DNA of 64,000 bases from Bacteroidota bacterium. Lineage in GTDB: Bacteria; Bacteroidota; JABWAT01. Position numbers and translations under genes: made by a program. Below, piece by piece: positions 52,495-63,500 of this stretch; positions within the stretch are counted from its first letter, which is position 1; the number at the start of each line of letters is the position of its first letter. Below the pieces are notes generated by a model. That model had not been told where the DNA came from. It did not search any database and was given only the letters and a program-made list of their open reading frames with translations. Where the stretch lies: contig JABWAT010000013.1 of NCBI GenBank assembly GCA_013360915.1, positions 1-64,000 on the forward strand, in the 5' to 3' direction.

Positions 52495-54848
52495 TATTTA
52501 AAATCTTTTTTGTCTAAAACTAATTTTTTCTCGTTACCGTATTCATCAATCAAAATGACTGCAAGCTTTGCTTTTTTCCACTTTTCCGCATCAATGCTGA
52601 TTTCAACAGGAGTTGTTTCATCTTTTACCAAGTCTTTTCCCCAAAGGTGCATATCCATTGTAAACGGGTCGGCTTCGTAATCAAGGTCAATTAAAACCAA
52701 TGAAAGTGTTTCAAAATTTTTAAAATCCTCCGGAGAATAAAGCAAACCATCAGAATAAAATTCACTCAACCTGATTGTAAATTGGTCTGTTTCAAACATT
52801 CCTTCTTTCTTTTTCTGCTTATGCAAATTATATTTCACTTGTGGCTGAGAAACAAAGTCAAAGCCAAACGCATCTATAACTTCGTTAACATTTTCTTCTG
52901 ATTTGGGTTGTTTGAAACTGCTTAACTCTCCGCTTTGAATAAGTCGGATAAGAACAGAAACAGGAACTTTCAGAAAAGTGTAAACAGTATCGCCCAGCTT
53001 AATTTCATCCTGCATAAAGTTAATGCTTTGCGTAGGTGCAATCACATAAAAACGTTCACCGGCTTTCCCTTTCAAATAACTGTGCAATTCCGAAACGTAA
53101 TCTTCATCAATGGCAATTTTTTTCTTTTCAGGATAATTCCAGATGTAAGCACTATGAACACCAATGTAACCATCAACATTAAAGCCGTTAATACTGTGTT
53201 CATTTTTTCGGACTTCAAACAACTTCATTACAAATTCCTTGTATTGCTCCCAATGAAGATTTAAAATATTCTCTTTATCATAAACACCTGCCGTCAAATA
53301 TGAAAATGTTTTAGTGTTTATGATTTTACCCGTCTCATTTTTGCCTTTTGACTCAATAAATAAAAATTGAATTTCGATGTCGTTTATTTCAAAACAAATA
53401 TATCCCTTTTCATTTTCATATAATTCTTCATCAGTAAGTTTAAGTTGGTCTCTGTTTAATGATAAACTTATAGTTTTTTCCTTTGTAGTTTCTTTAATGA
53501 ATAAAGTAAGTTTCTCAAGATAGTTATAGTCTATACTTTTTATCGCTTTTATTGATTTGTCTGTAAATATTATACTTATGCTATTAGAGAGAGCTTTTTC
53601 AATATCATCTAAACGTTCAATTTCGTTCTGTTTTTCGTTCTGTTTACCTTCTATTTCAGAATGTAAATTAAGAAGTCTTTTCTGTATAGAGTATATGGAT
53701 AATTTTCCGCAATCTATACCAATCCACTTTCTATGTAGTTTTTCCGCAACAGATAAAGTTGTTCCACTACCAGCAAAACAGTCAATTACAATATCACCTT
53801 CATTTGAAGATGCTTTAATAATTCGTTCAAGAAGCCTTTCAGGTTTTTGAGTTGGATAATTTCCTTTGCCACCCTTCATACGTCCTAAATCCTGCCAAAT
53901 ATCTTGAATTACTTGCCCAGATTTTATTCTATCTTCCAAATACACAACTCTACATCTTTGAGCACCTTTAGGATATTGTGGGAGGAATAAATAACCAGTC
54001 TTAAGTTTTTCCTCCATTTCTTCTTCTGTTCCAATCCACTGCAATCCCTTTTTGGGTATTACTCCTCTCCAATTAAAATATTTATCTTTATTACTTCCTT
54101 TCCAAGTAGCCCTTTCAAGTTTTAAAGGTTTTGCTCCAACTGGCAAAGGAAATTTCAGTTTTACGATTTTCCCATCTTGCAATTTCATCCATGAATACTC
54201 TTTCAAAGCACTTTTGGACATTGCTGTTGTAATTCTATCCCAATAATAATCTGCTTCCCCTTTAGTATAATAATAGATTACATCATGAATATTCCCATAT
54301 TTATTTTTAGCATCATTATGAGGATCCGACCTTTGCCAAATAATTTCATTTCTAAAGTTTTCCTCACCAAAAACTTCATCCAAAATTGCTTTTATATAAT
54401 TTCCCTTTTTATAGTCAAGATGGAGATATAAAGAACCACCATCTGCTAAAATTTCTTTAAGAAACACAAGTCTTCTTCTTATAAACTCAATAAATTTTGA
54501 ACCAGCAACTTTATCAGCATAAGCTTTTTCCTTGTCTTTCATAAAGTCGCTTTTTGTAGCAAAAGGCGGGTCAATATAAATGAGTTTTATCTTATTTCTC
54601 AGTCCGTATTTGTTTGGGCCACCTTCTTTCAGGTCTTCGTAAAGAGATTTTAGTGCAAGTAAGTTGTCGCCAAAAATGAGCATATTCCGCCAACCGTCCT
54701 CCCATTCGTTGCCTTCATTAAAAACTCTCACTTCCTGCAATGGGGCTTCAAGTGTATTGGTCAAAATACTTGCTCTTGGTTCTTTGTCAGCATAAACCAG
54801 TTCGTATTCTGCTTTAACTTTTATGTATCCTTTTTTGTCGTTTGCCAT
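52494..54848 (-). CDS. mod: Type III-like DNA adenine methyltransferase
   Basis: 784 residues with beta-class order: motif IV DPPF (93-96) first, motif [10 protein letters not shown] (356-364) later, and [13 protein letters not shown] just ahead of it. The stretch between them (about 170-330) is the target-recognition region. A long C-terminal extension (about 385-784) has no domain I recognise. It modifies adenine and supplies sequence specificity to the restriction subunit encoded next. It begins 32 bases after the PLD nuclease gene in the same operon. Confidence 0.9.
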   Translation of the reverse strand: MANDKKGYIKVKAEYELVYADKEPRASILTNTLEAPLQEVRVFNEGNEWEDGWRNMLIFGDNLLALKSLYEDLKEGGPNKYGLRNKIKLIYIDPPFATKSDFMKDKEKAYADKVAGSKFIEFIRRRLVFLKEILADGGSLYLHLDYKKGNYIKAILDEVFGEENFRNEIIWQRSDPHNDAKNKYGNIHDVIYYYTKGEADYYWDRITTAMSKSALKEYSWMKLQDGKIVKLKFPLPVGAKPLKLERATWKGSNKDKYFNWRGVIPKKGLQWIGTEEEMEEKLKTGYLFLPQYPKGAQRCRVVYLEDRIKSGQVIQDIWQDLGRMKGGKGNYPTQKPERLLERIIKASSNEGDIVIDCFAGSGTTLSVAEKLHRKWIGIDCGKLSIYSIQKRLLNLHSEIEGKQNEKQNEIERLDDIEKALSNSISIIFTDKSIKAIKSIDYNYLEKLTLFIKETTKEKTISLSLNRDQLKLTDEELYENEKGYICFEINDIEIQFLFIESKGKNETGKIINTKTFSYLTAGVYDKENILNLHWEQYKEFVMKLFEVRKNEHSINGFNVDGYIGVHSAYIWNYPEKKKIAIDEDYVSELHSYLKGKAGERFYVIAPTQSINFMQDEIKLGDTVYTFLKVPVSVLIRLIQSGELSSFKQPKSEENVNEVIDAFGFDFVSQPQVKYNLHKQKKKEGMFETDQFTIRLSEFYSDGLLYSPEDFKNFETLSLVLIDLDYEADPFTMDMHLWGKDLVKDETTPVEISIDAEKWKKAKLAVILIDEYGNEKKLVLDKKDFK

Positions 54849-54880
54849 TATATCAAAATATCTAAATTCAGGTTTCTAAA

Positions 54881-56236
54881 TTACTTGTTTGTTTTCAGAT
54901 TCAGGCTATATTCCTTCATTACCTGTTCCCACTTTTTTTGCACATCCTTCGAAATCATCATAGATTCTTCATTTGCTACCTGTTGCTTCTCATTCTTGCC
55001 GAATGATAGAAAATTGAAACTGCCTGCAATATAATAGTCATTGTCTTTGATAACCAGTTTGCGGTGCGTGCCTGTCAGGCGTGAACCAATGCTGTTAAAA
55101 TGTGTCGGTAAATGAATGAGGATGAATGTTTCTTTGTTTTCGCGTTGCAGTTCCTTTACTTTTTCAAGTGTTTGGTAATCGTGTTCGTCTTTTTCGTTTA
55201 TTCCGTAAAGTATTATCAACTGCTTTTTGTCTTTCAGCATTTTTTCAAACAATGGTAGGTATTCCATTGTGGCACGTTTAATCCAAGGGCTTTCAATCAA
55301 GATTTTCTCTTTTACATTATTTAATGCTTCAAGAAATTTATGTTTGGTTTCCCATATTGTTAATGTGGCAAGTTCTGAAGTTATAACTTGTGGTTTAATA
55401 GGCTGTACTGGTTCTTCGGTTACTGCTGCAAGTTCTTCAAAACTGGTGCGGTCTGAACTGCTTAATGAATAAATGTAGTGTCGGTATTCCGAGTTGAATT
55501 TTGCAGATAATGTTTTATCAGGTTTAAGTGTGTCAAAATCTCTTACTTCCAACTTCGCTTCAAGATTTGAATTTCTTTCTGGAATGTACTCAATCAGCCA
55601 ATAATTCAACCAAAAGCCACTTTCACCATCTCTGAAACTGTCAAACTTAATTTCATCGGCATTATAGCTTATTAAATAGCATTTGTTTTCATTGAGTTGT
55701 TTGAACGTGTCTGCAATCTGTTGAAATTTATTCTCAATAATCTCAGGGCTTCTGTTCGGTATTTTAATCTCCGATGTAAGATATTTTTGCAGTTTGGCTT
55801 TGTTAGCAGATTCCTGTTTAATTGTCAAAACATCACCTGAAATTCCATCCAATAAAAACTCAAATTCTTCGTGTTCTTCAATACGTAGAATCTTTTCGTT
55901 TTCCAGAAACTTTTCCCCTTCGGGTGCTACAATCCATTTATCTGCAATTAAATCAACATAATTCTTTTCTTTAAGAAGAAATAACTCTCGAAGTATAAAC
56001 TCATCCTGCTCACCCAATCCGAGGAATTGAAATAGAGTTTTTTGAGTGTTAAAACCTTGCTGAATTGCTCTAAGAAGGACATTATAAACCTTCACAAGAG
56101 AGCCGTCAGGCTGCTTGTTTACAAGTGCATCAATTTTTATCTTTCTAACAGGATAGCTAAATGCAATAAGTTCATTTAACTTAAATCCGGTTGGCGATTT
56201 ATCTTTTAATTCTTTATATGCTTCTAATTCTGTCAT
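54881..56236 (-). CDS. mkoB: Mokosh PLD-family nuclease (MkoB)
   Basis: 451 residues. The first 160 residues are helical, winged-helix-like (NVLLRAIQQGFNTQKTLFQF); a middle beta region follows. The C-terminal phospholipase D domain (about 290-440) has one HKD motif: H391, K393, D398 and the S406/N408 pair (HRKLVIKD..IAGSFN), so it should act as a dimer. The ATG overlaps the stop of the kinase-helicase gene. A kinase-helicase followed by a PLD nuclease is the two-gene composition of type I Mokosh. Confidence 0.83.
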   Translation of the reverse strand: MTELEAYKELKDKSPTGFKLNELIAFSYPVRKIKIDALVNKQPDGSLVKVYNVLLRAIQQGFNTQKTLFQFLGLGEQDEFILRELFLLKEKNYVDLIADKWIVAPEGEKFLENEKILRIEEHEEFEFLLDGISGDVLTIKQESANKAKLQKYLTSEIKIPNRSPEIIENKFQQIADTFKQLNENKCYLISYNADEIKFDSFRDGESGFWLNYWLIEYIPERNSNLEAKLEVRDFDTLKPDKTLSAKFNSEYRHYIYSLSSSDRTSFEELAAVTEEPVQPIKPQVITSELATLTIWETKHKFLEALNNVKEKILIESPWIKRATMEYLPLFEKMLKDKKQLIILYGINEKDEHDYQTLEKVKELQRENKETFILIHLPTHFNSIGSRLTGTHRKLVIKDNDYYIAGSFNFLSFGKNEKQQVANEESMMISKDVQKKWEQVMKEYSLNLKTNK

Positions 56237-59200
56237 TGCGCCAATTGTTTAATAAATTCAGCCTTTGCAACCCATTCCGGCTTAAGATATTCAAGATACA
56301 ATTGCAAAGCTGCTTTTTTCCCATTAAGCCTTTTTGTCGGGGCATTGATTAAGCCATGATAATCACCCACAATAATGAGCAATTTCTTTTGTCGTGATAA
56401 GGCTACATTAATTCGGTTTGGTACTTCAAGGAAACCAAGATTTAAGCCAGCTCCGCTTTTAACAAGGTCAACAATTACAATATCACGTTCTAAACCCTGA
56501 AAACGGTCAACAACTGAAACAGTAAGTTTATCTTCGGATTTATTCCACTTCCAAATATTGTTTATACCGTTCTGATATTTTTTCTTGTCAATTTTCTTTT
56601 TTAATTCTCTGAATTGTGCAGTATATCCAGTAATAACACCAAAGGAATACTCTTTAACTTTTGGATATTTATTTAGATGCTCCAGAATTTCAGCAATCAA
56701 ATCTGCACTTAATTTATTAAACGAAGAATTATTATTGTCCTTTTCATTTTTGGTGTGACTCCCAATATCAATGAATAAAATTGAGCTATTAACGGCTAAA
56801 GGAAGATTGTGTTCTTTGGAAATATCTCTTTTTACCGGAATAATAGGTTCATCGCCCTCTGGCTCATAGAAGCATTTTGAAGTTAAAAGAACTTGCTGTT
56901 CAGATGAACGTCTGCACTCAGTAAGTTGTGCTTTGTAATCGGGTTCTATTTGTGTTATAACCTGTTCAAATAAACTTGGGCGGTTAAAATAATCGTCCCA
57001 GTTTTCCAGATCATCGGATTCTTTTTTAAACTTCTCTCTTAGCCAACCTTCGACTTCTCTTGTCGCTGTGAGCATGGGGCGTAATTGCCTATGGTCACCA
57101 ACGAAAATCAGATTTTTCCCAGTTATAATTGGAACCAAAGCTTCGGCTGTAGTCGCTTTGCCAGATTCATCCATAATTACATAGTCAAATTCGAAGTGGT
57201 ATTTGTTGTATTTCTTTGCTGCTATGTGATTACAAGTTGCACCAATAACCCGAATACTATCAACAAGCTTTTGATTTAATGCACTTTTTTCATCAAGTGA
57301 ATTAATGGTTACAATCCAGTCTCTGTGCAAATCTTGCCGTTTAACAAATTCACCGATATTTGTTTTAAGTACATTGTCAATGAATGGAATTGCTTCGCTT
57401 TTGGTTTTAGGTAAATTATGAAGTTCTTTCAGATTTTGAATTCGGCTAACAATGTGTTCTATTTTTTCTTTTGCTTTATTCCAGTCTTTTACTTCATTTA
57501 ATATTTCAAAAATCGTTGATGCAAATGGATTGCTTTTTTGAAGATTTTGCTTGAAACTATTTATATTATTTTTGAAGTTTCTTTCAGCAGTTTCTCTCAC
57601 TTGCTGTTTCCATCCTTCCAGTTTACGGTCTAAAGTATGTTTTCTAATAATAGGAACTCTTGGAGCAGTAATGCCACTTAATCGTAAAATAGGAATGTCG
57701 TTTTTAAGCAAATTTTCAAGAACCTGATCAACAGCATTATTTGTCTGTGAGGTAATCAGAATTTTCGCTTCAGGTTTTGAGGATAGTATTTGAAATACAA
57801 TTTCAGTAATTACGGTGGTTTTTCCTGTTCCGGGAGGTCCCTGTATTATTGAAAGAGGGGTTTTGTTCAGTGCATTTCTAATAGCTTTTGTTTGATTATC
57901 GGAATATTGAAAAGGAATATTTTTATCATCTTTTTGCCAAACCTTTTCAATTGGTGTATAATCTGAAAAGGATGGAGGAAGTTCATTTGGTTTAAAGAGG
58001 TAATAAATTAAATCAGGGTTTTGAACTTCGTTTTTATCAACTTTTTTAATCGCTTCAAGTTGCCGATTTTTTTCTTCTTCCTTTTTCGCAGTATTTTCAA
58101 AAATATAACCTGTAACAGGGATGTTCTCTTTTTTTAGTCTTTCACAATCCTTTATTTTAAAAAGTTTATCCTTTGAAAAGTACTCATAAGGTTTTCCAGC
58201 AAATTCAACTGTTTCTTTATTTTGTTTTCTGTCTCCGGTCGCTGCAATTATATATTCAAACCCATCTGAGTTAACATCGTTTCCCTCTTCTATGTGTTTT
58301 TGTAAAAACCCTAAACTACTGCATTTTTCATTCTCTTTAATCTGAAAAACAATTTCATCACCATTGACTTTAAAACTGGAATATTGCAAACGCAGAGATT
58401 TATTTGCAATTACTTTTAATTCCTCTTTCAATAATTCAGAATAGAACCCCAGTTCGTCTCTTACTGCTCTTCTGTTTTCACGAAGTGAAATGTCTTTTGC
58501 TTTAAGTTCAGACCATTTCTGAAAATATGAAGTTAAATCAGCTTTATTTTGTGGATATTCATAAGTATAATTGAATTTGAAAGGTAGCTTTTTCCCTTCT
58601 CTGATTTTCCGTTCTGCGATTTTAGAATCAATGGATGAAAAATAATTGATGCCATTAAATAGTAACTTTCTTTCATCTTTAATCCATAAAACGCCTTCAC
58701 AAATAAAACTGCCAAGAATTACATCTGCTAAGAAGTTTAAACCTGGCTTTGGTGCAAGATCAAAAATAGGTGCATTATTTTGTAATAATTCTAATATTTC
58801 ATTTTCATGACCTGCTCTAAATGAAACCCAAACTGATTCAGTTTGTGAAGCATTTGCAAGTTTTCTCAAAAACGATAAAACATCTTGCCATTGAGGTCTG
58901 TCAGCCGGAGTGTTTGATAGTAATTTTTGAAGAATCAAATTATACTCTTCCGGAATAGTTTCTTGTTTTTCATTAAAGAACCATTCAAGAACTTTCCCCA
59001 ATGAATAAATGTCAGATTGATATGGAAAGCCACCTGCATGTAACTTGTTCAATTTTTCAGGAGCAGCAAAACTACTTGCAAAAATTTCAAGGTTTTTCTC
59101 CTGACTAAGTGTTTTTGTGATATCAGCAAGACCGAAATCTATAAGATAAAATTGTCCGTTTTTATCAATTAAAATATTTCCGGGATGAACATCACCATGA

Positions 59201-59577
59201 TTAATCTTGAATTTTGTATGTAATTCTTGTAGGCAGTCTGCTAAATCAATTAATCCACTTAGTGCGGTTTGGGTATTGAATTCCCAGAATGAAGTTTCAA
59301 AAGGTCTTGCATCTTCTAAAAATTCATAAACAATTGCATAAGCTGTTATTTCATTATCAAAACCATATTCAATTATTGGAGGCAAAGCGCTATGTCTGGC
59401 TTTTTGTAAATGCCTGAGTTTGTCAGATAAAATTTTTGCTTTTGTTTCGTTCTTTTCAATACCAAGAATCCATTTAACCCAAAATTGCTGTCCATTTTCA
59501 TCACTGGCTATGCAATTCTGCGAGTATCCTCTTTTTACTATATCCCTTGAATTATATTGATATTTTTCAAATAACAT
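56233..59577 (-). CDS. mkoA: Mokosh Ser/Thr kinase-SF1 helicase fusion (MkoA)
   Basis: 1114 residues. N-terminal protein kinase (about 1-240): K35, catalytic D129 (HGDVHPGN), metal D147 (LIDFG) and SDIYSLGKVLEWF. A linker follows, then a COG1112-type SF1 helicase: Walker A GPPGTGKTT (580-588), motif II DESG (803-806), motif III GDHRQLRP (827-834), motif V VDRFQGLERD (1023-1032) and motif VI NVALSRQ. First gene of the defence operon. No Shine-Dalgarno is apparent before the ATG, unlike many backbone genes. Kinase plus COG1112 helicase with a PLD partner matches type I Mokosh. Confidence 0.85.
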   Translation of the reverse strand: MLFEKYQYNSRDIVKRGYSQNCIASDENGQQFWVKWILGIEKNETKAKILSDKLRHLQKARHSALPPIIEYGFDNEITAYAIVYEFLEDARPFETSFWEFNTQTALSGLIDLADCLQELHTKFKINHGDVHPGNILIDKNGQFYLIDFGLADITKTLSQEKNLEIFASSFAAPEKLNKLHAGGFPYQSDIYSLGKVLEWFFNEKQETIPEEYNLILQKLLSNTPADRPQWQDVLSFLRKLANASQTESVWVSFRAGHENEILELLQNNAPIFDLAPKPGLNFLADVILGSFICEGVLWIKDERKLLFNGINYFSSIDSKIAERKIREGKKLPFKFNYTYEYPQNKADLTSYFQKWSELKAKDISLRENRRAVRDELGFYSELLKEELKVIANKSLRLQYSSFKVNGDEIVFQIKENEKCSSLGFLQKHIEEGNDVNSDGFEYIIAATGDRKQNKETVEFAGKPYEYFSKDKLFKIKDCERLKKENIPVTGYIFENTAKKEEEKNRQLEAIKKVDKNEVQNPDLIYYLFKPNELPPSFSDYTPIEKVWQKDDKNIPFQYSDNQTKAIRNALNKTPLSIIQGPPGTGKTTVITEIVFQILSSKPEAKILITSQTNNAVDQVLENLLKNDIPILRLSGITAPRVPIIRKHTLDRKLEGWKQQVRETAERNFKNNINSFKQNLQKSNPFASTIFEILNEVKDWNKAKEKIEHIVSRIQNLKELHNLPKTKSEAIPFIDNVLKTNIGEFVKRQDLHRDWIVTINSLDEKSALNQKLVDSIRVIGATCNHIAAKKYNKYHFEFDYVIMDESGKATTAEALVPIITGKNLIFVGDHRQLRPMLTATREVEGWLREKFKKESDDLENWDDYFNRPSLFEQVITQIEPDYKAQLTECRRSSEQQVLLTSKCFYEPEGDEPIIPVKRDISKEHNLPLAVNSSILFIDIGSHTKNEKDNNNSSFNKLSADLIAEILEHLNKYPKVKEYSFGVITGYTAQFRELKKKIDKKKYQNGINNIWKWNKSEDKLTVSVVDRFQGLERDIVIVDLVKSGAGLNLGFLEVPNRINVALSRQKKLLIIVGDYHGLINAPTKRLNGKKAALQLYLEYLKPEWVAKAEFIKQLAQ

Positions 59578-60581
59578 ACGAAGTACTATATGGTTGTTAG
59601 TTTGCGGGTCGGAAAGATTGCACTCTTTGACAAAGCTTTGGTTGCAGCGCTGGCTTGTGTGGCTTTGGCAATGTGTGCAATGTGGGTCGGCAGAATTTCA
59701 AAATTTTTGTGCGGTGGGTAAAAAAAATTAAAACACATTTGGATCGGCAATGAGTGTCGGGTTATTTGTCTATCAGTTTCGTTTTTCATACCAAGTTTAA
59801 TATTCTATTTTCATTGTCAATTTGCAGTGTCGTTGTCTTTTCTCCGCTTGTGCATAACTATCTTATAGCTCTCAAAAATATTCCCCAATCCGGCTGTATT
59901 GGGTAGATATGGGAATATTTATGCCTGGTTCGCCAGATAACAGGTAAATCCTTCGGTACCTGTCGTTAACAGGATCTTGGTTCTTCTGAAAGGTCCATTG
60001 CTGGCGTCTTTGTTTATCCCCGGTCATCGTTGATTGGCTGTGTTCAGGTAATGCCTGAATGTAACGGATCGCATTCTCCTTTTCAAGAAGATGGTGGCCT
60101 GGGGTTGGGGAGCGGGAAAAGTGACGAGTAACGCGTGACGAGAGACGAGTAGGCGTGACAAGCTCTGAAGGGGTTTTCCTCACTTTCCGGGTTTTGCATT
60201 TGTCAGGGTTCGCAGACAGGATAGCCCCTGACTCTTGATCCCTCTCCGGTGAAGAGGGAGTTTTCCGTGGTAGCTCCCTGTCATGTTCACTCCCTTTCCG
60301 GGGTTAACGATACATACCGGGTCCGGTTGGGTCGTGGGGCCCGGAAAAACAGAACCTGTTCCTGATTTTCTTTTTCGGTGGAGATAGAATCATCCTTTTT
60401 CCCACGTCACAGAAACGGCCCGCCTTCGAAGAAGAAAGTGGTAGTCTGATTTTATTTTGCAAGGCAGTGGCTTACATTTAATGAAATATTAATCATTCCG
60501 GTGCGGGTAAATGTCCATTGGTCCCAGGACGATGATCGGGTGGTTTAACAACTTGTCATGCTTAACCAGAAGGGTCTGTTT
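59578..60581. other. Long intergenic region right of the island
   Basis: About 1 kb without a credible gene. It holds the right island end (59617-59858), a stem-loop AAATATTCCC/GGGAATATTT (about 59876-59921), GTGACGAG-type repeats (60119-60160) and a CCCTCT/AGAGGG dyad near 60239. The defence operon promoter must lie in the first 250 bases; none is obvious. Confidence 0.55.
59617..59858. repeat. Right end hairpin and leader of the defence island
   Basis: Hairpin 59617-59681 with 20-base arms (17 of 20 paired), then GAATTTCAAAATTTTT (59693), AAAAAATTAAAACAC (59721), CAAGTTTAATAT (59792) and GTGCATAAC (59850-59858). These mirror the left end in inverted order and nearly equal spacing. A 53-base part of the hairpin (59623-59675) is 49/53 identical to 47988-48040 in direct orientation, possible because the hairpin is near-palindromic. 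Confidence 0.7.
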
Positions 60582-63500
60582 ATGAAACAATGGATATCGG
60601 GTCTAGTAATCGGTTACCTCGGCTTAACCGCATCGGCTTTTGCTGCTGCAAACAATCCGCCAGCATTTACCAGTCCTTCACCCGTGGGTCCGGTCCTCTA
60701 TTCGGTTCCGTTTTCCCACGCGATTTCGGCTACCGATAGTGAATCAGATCCGATTACTTTCTACACCCTCGGAGCCGAACAGCCCGATGCCAGTCATCAG
60801 ACGGGGTATTACTGGGCAACCGGCTACCAGAGTGTGATCTGGCAATCTTTCACAACCGAAGTGACCGGGTTTCTGACCAAAGCAGGAATGCAATGTGCCG
60901 GTAACACCTCCATGGGCCGGCAGGCTTTAACCATTTATGCAGGCACGGGGACCTCGGGTGCGGTTCTGTACAGTGATACCCTCGATTTTGGTCCGATACT
61001 CGATTATCACACCATTTCCATTCCCGTCTCCGCAGGTATTCTGGTCGAGTCAGGGCAAGTCTATACAATAGCGGTGACCAATGCGACTGGCTACATGATC
61101 GAAGACTTATACAGCAACCCGTATCCGGCTGGTCAATCCAGTTGGAGCGGGTCATCTGATTTTCAGTTTATTACCCGGGTTCAGCCGTTGAACAGTACCA
61201 CTGGTTATTCCTGGTTAAATCTGAATGATAATGAAGATGGAACCGGTGAACTGACTGGTTTGCCGTTGGCATCCGATGCCGGGACGGTTTCCATTACCCT
61301 GGTGGCCTTTGCGGCCGGTCAGTTTGCCACACAATCGGTTTCCTTCACGGTGGAATCGCCGGTTCCGGCTCCGGCCGATCTTCAGGCTGCGGCCGGAAAT
61401 GAAACGATAACCCTTACCTGGGATCCGGTCACCCATCCCATGGCGGTTCGGTATCTGCTCTACGGAGGATCGTCACCCAATCCGACCACCCTCATCGACA
61501 GCATCGGGAATCTGCCCGATACCTCCTACACCGTGACCGGACTTCCGAATAATGAAATCCGGTACTTTCGAATGAGGGTCCGCGATGATCAGGGTGGACT
61601 GAGCCGTTTTTCTGCCGAAACATATGCCGTCCCGGTTCAGGAAGCCGGATTGGCTTTCAACTTCAACGGAATTACCTCGATCAGTTTTCCGCGCACGGTC
61701 CAGAATGATTTCACCATTGAATTCTGGATGCAGAGCACACAGATAGCCGGGGGAACGGGTCAATGGTGGCAGGCCCCGGGTCTGGTGGATGCCGAGTCGA
61801 ATAGCCGCCCGGATGATTTCGGGGTGTCGTTCGGTGCCGGCCGGGTGGTCTTTGGAGTTGGCAACGGATCTACCGATACCTCCATTGCCGGTCCCTATAT
61901 CGCCGACGGGGGATGGCATCATGTGGCCGCCACCCGCAGTCAGTCCACCGGTGTCTTTCAATTGTATGTCGATGGGGTTCTCGTCGCCACGGGTCTGGGT
62001 GGAACCAATACGCTCGATGCCAGTGAAGTCATCCGCATCGGTCAGGTGAATCCGGCCAGTCACTTTTTCAATGGCAACATGGATGACATCCGCATCTGGA
62101 ATGTGGTCCGTTCGGAAAGTGAGATCCGGGAGTATTTCGGAACCCGGCTGACGGGTAAAGAACCGGGACTGGTGACTTACCTCAATTTTGATGAGCAGGT
62201 GGGTGTTCCGGTACTGGATTATTCGCGCCAGCCATCCACGCTGACTGTTTCAGGAAATCAGTACAAGCTTTCTTCGTATGCGATGCTTCCTTTCAACGTT
62301 CGCAACCTGGCAGGCACTCCGGAAAACAGTGTGGTGAAACTGTCCTGGTCGCCTAACCGCGAGGGAGACATTGCTTTTTACCGGGTGGCCCGCGGAACGG
62401 TTAACAATTACTATCAATCCTCCCCGCTTGCCTCAGAACTCACCGATACCGTGTTTACCGATGAAGTCGGTGAGGGAGATCATTTGTTTTTTTACTGGGT
62501 AACGGCCACGGATCAGTCGGGACGTGATGGCGGATTTGGGACGTCCGCCATGGTGTCATCGGTTGATTCGGCTTTCACCAGCGTGGTCTCGTTTGATGGC
62601 CCCTTTCTGCCGGTCGGTTGGGAAATCGTGAATCCCGATGACAGTTATACCTGGCAGGTGGTCGATGTGAATTATTCCGGCGGCGGGGAAGAATCGATTC
62701 AGTCCCAGGATCGTCCTGATGGACGGAGTGGAAAAGGTAAACCGGGTCAGACACCGGTGCTGCTTGCATCTCCATCAGAATCGGGTGCCATTTCTGCGGT
62801 GGGTCCGAACTATGCGGCCCGGATGAATTTTTATAGTTACGGAACCATTGGTCAGGCCGATACCCTGAAAACAAAGTTGTTCCGGGTTGAGCCCAAATCC
62901 TGGCTTAAGTTTGATCTTGCTTACCGCGGATATGACGGCAGTTATGTGGATTCACTCAAGGTGATCGTCCTGCCCGACAATCCGGCTGAACCGAAGGTGA
63001 AATTATTCGAAAAGAGCACCTTTTCGGGATTAAACAGCATCCGGGGACAACAGTATTCTTCTTTCGTTCCATCCTATCCTGCGGCCTGGGGTGAGCGCGG
63101 TTTCGACCTGAGTGCATGGGAAGGTCAGCTTATCCGGATTGCCTTTGTAAGTGTGACGGGCTATGGAAACAATCTGTACATCGACAATGTACGTGTGGAC
63201 CGTGGCCTGCCGACACCGCAAACACCGGTGACGCTGGGCAGTGACGGTCAGGTTCAGGTGGCCTGGTCTCCGGTGACCGGATCCAACTTTAAACAGTATG
63301 TGGTGAAAGGGGCCATTCAAGGTGATGAACTGGTGACCCTTGGTACCACCCCCGAAGGCAATCCGCTCGATACGGTTTTTGTTCATACTGGTCTGGAAAA
63401 CGGGACCATCTGGGAATATCAGGTGGCCGCCGTGAATGAACAGGATTCGGTTGGTAACTGGTCGGTGGTGAAAACCGGCATCCCGGTTACCGGTGCCGGA

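Noticed and set aside
48059-59577. DISARM or BREX assignment for the defence operon
   Set aside because: A PLD protein, helicase and methylase are shared with DISARM, but no DUF1998 (DrmB) or DrmA-type protein is present. BREX hallmarks (PglZ, BrxC) are also missing.
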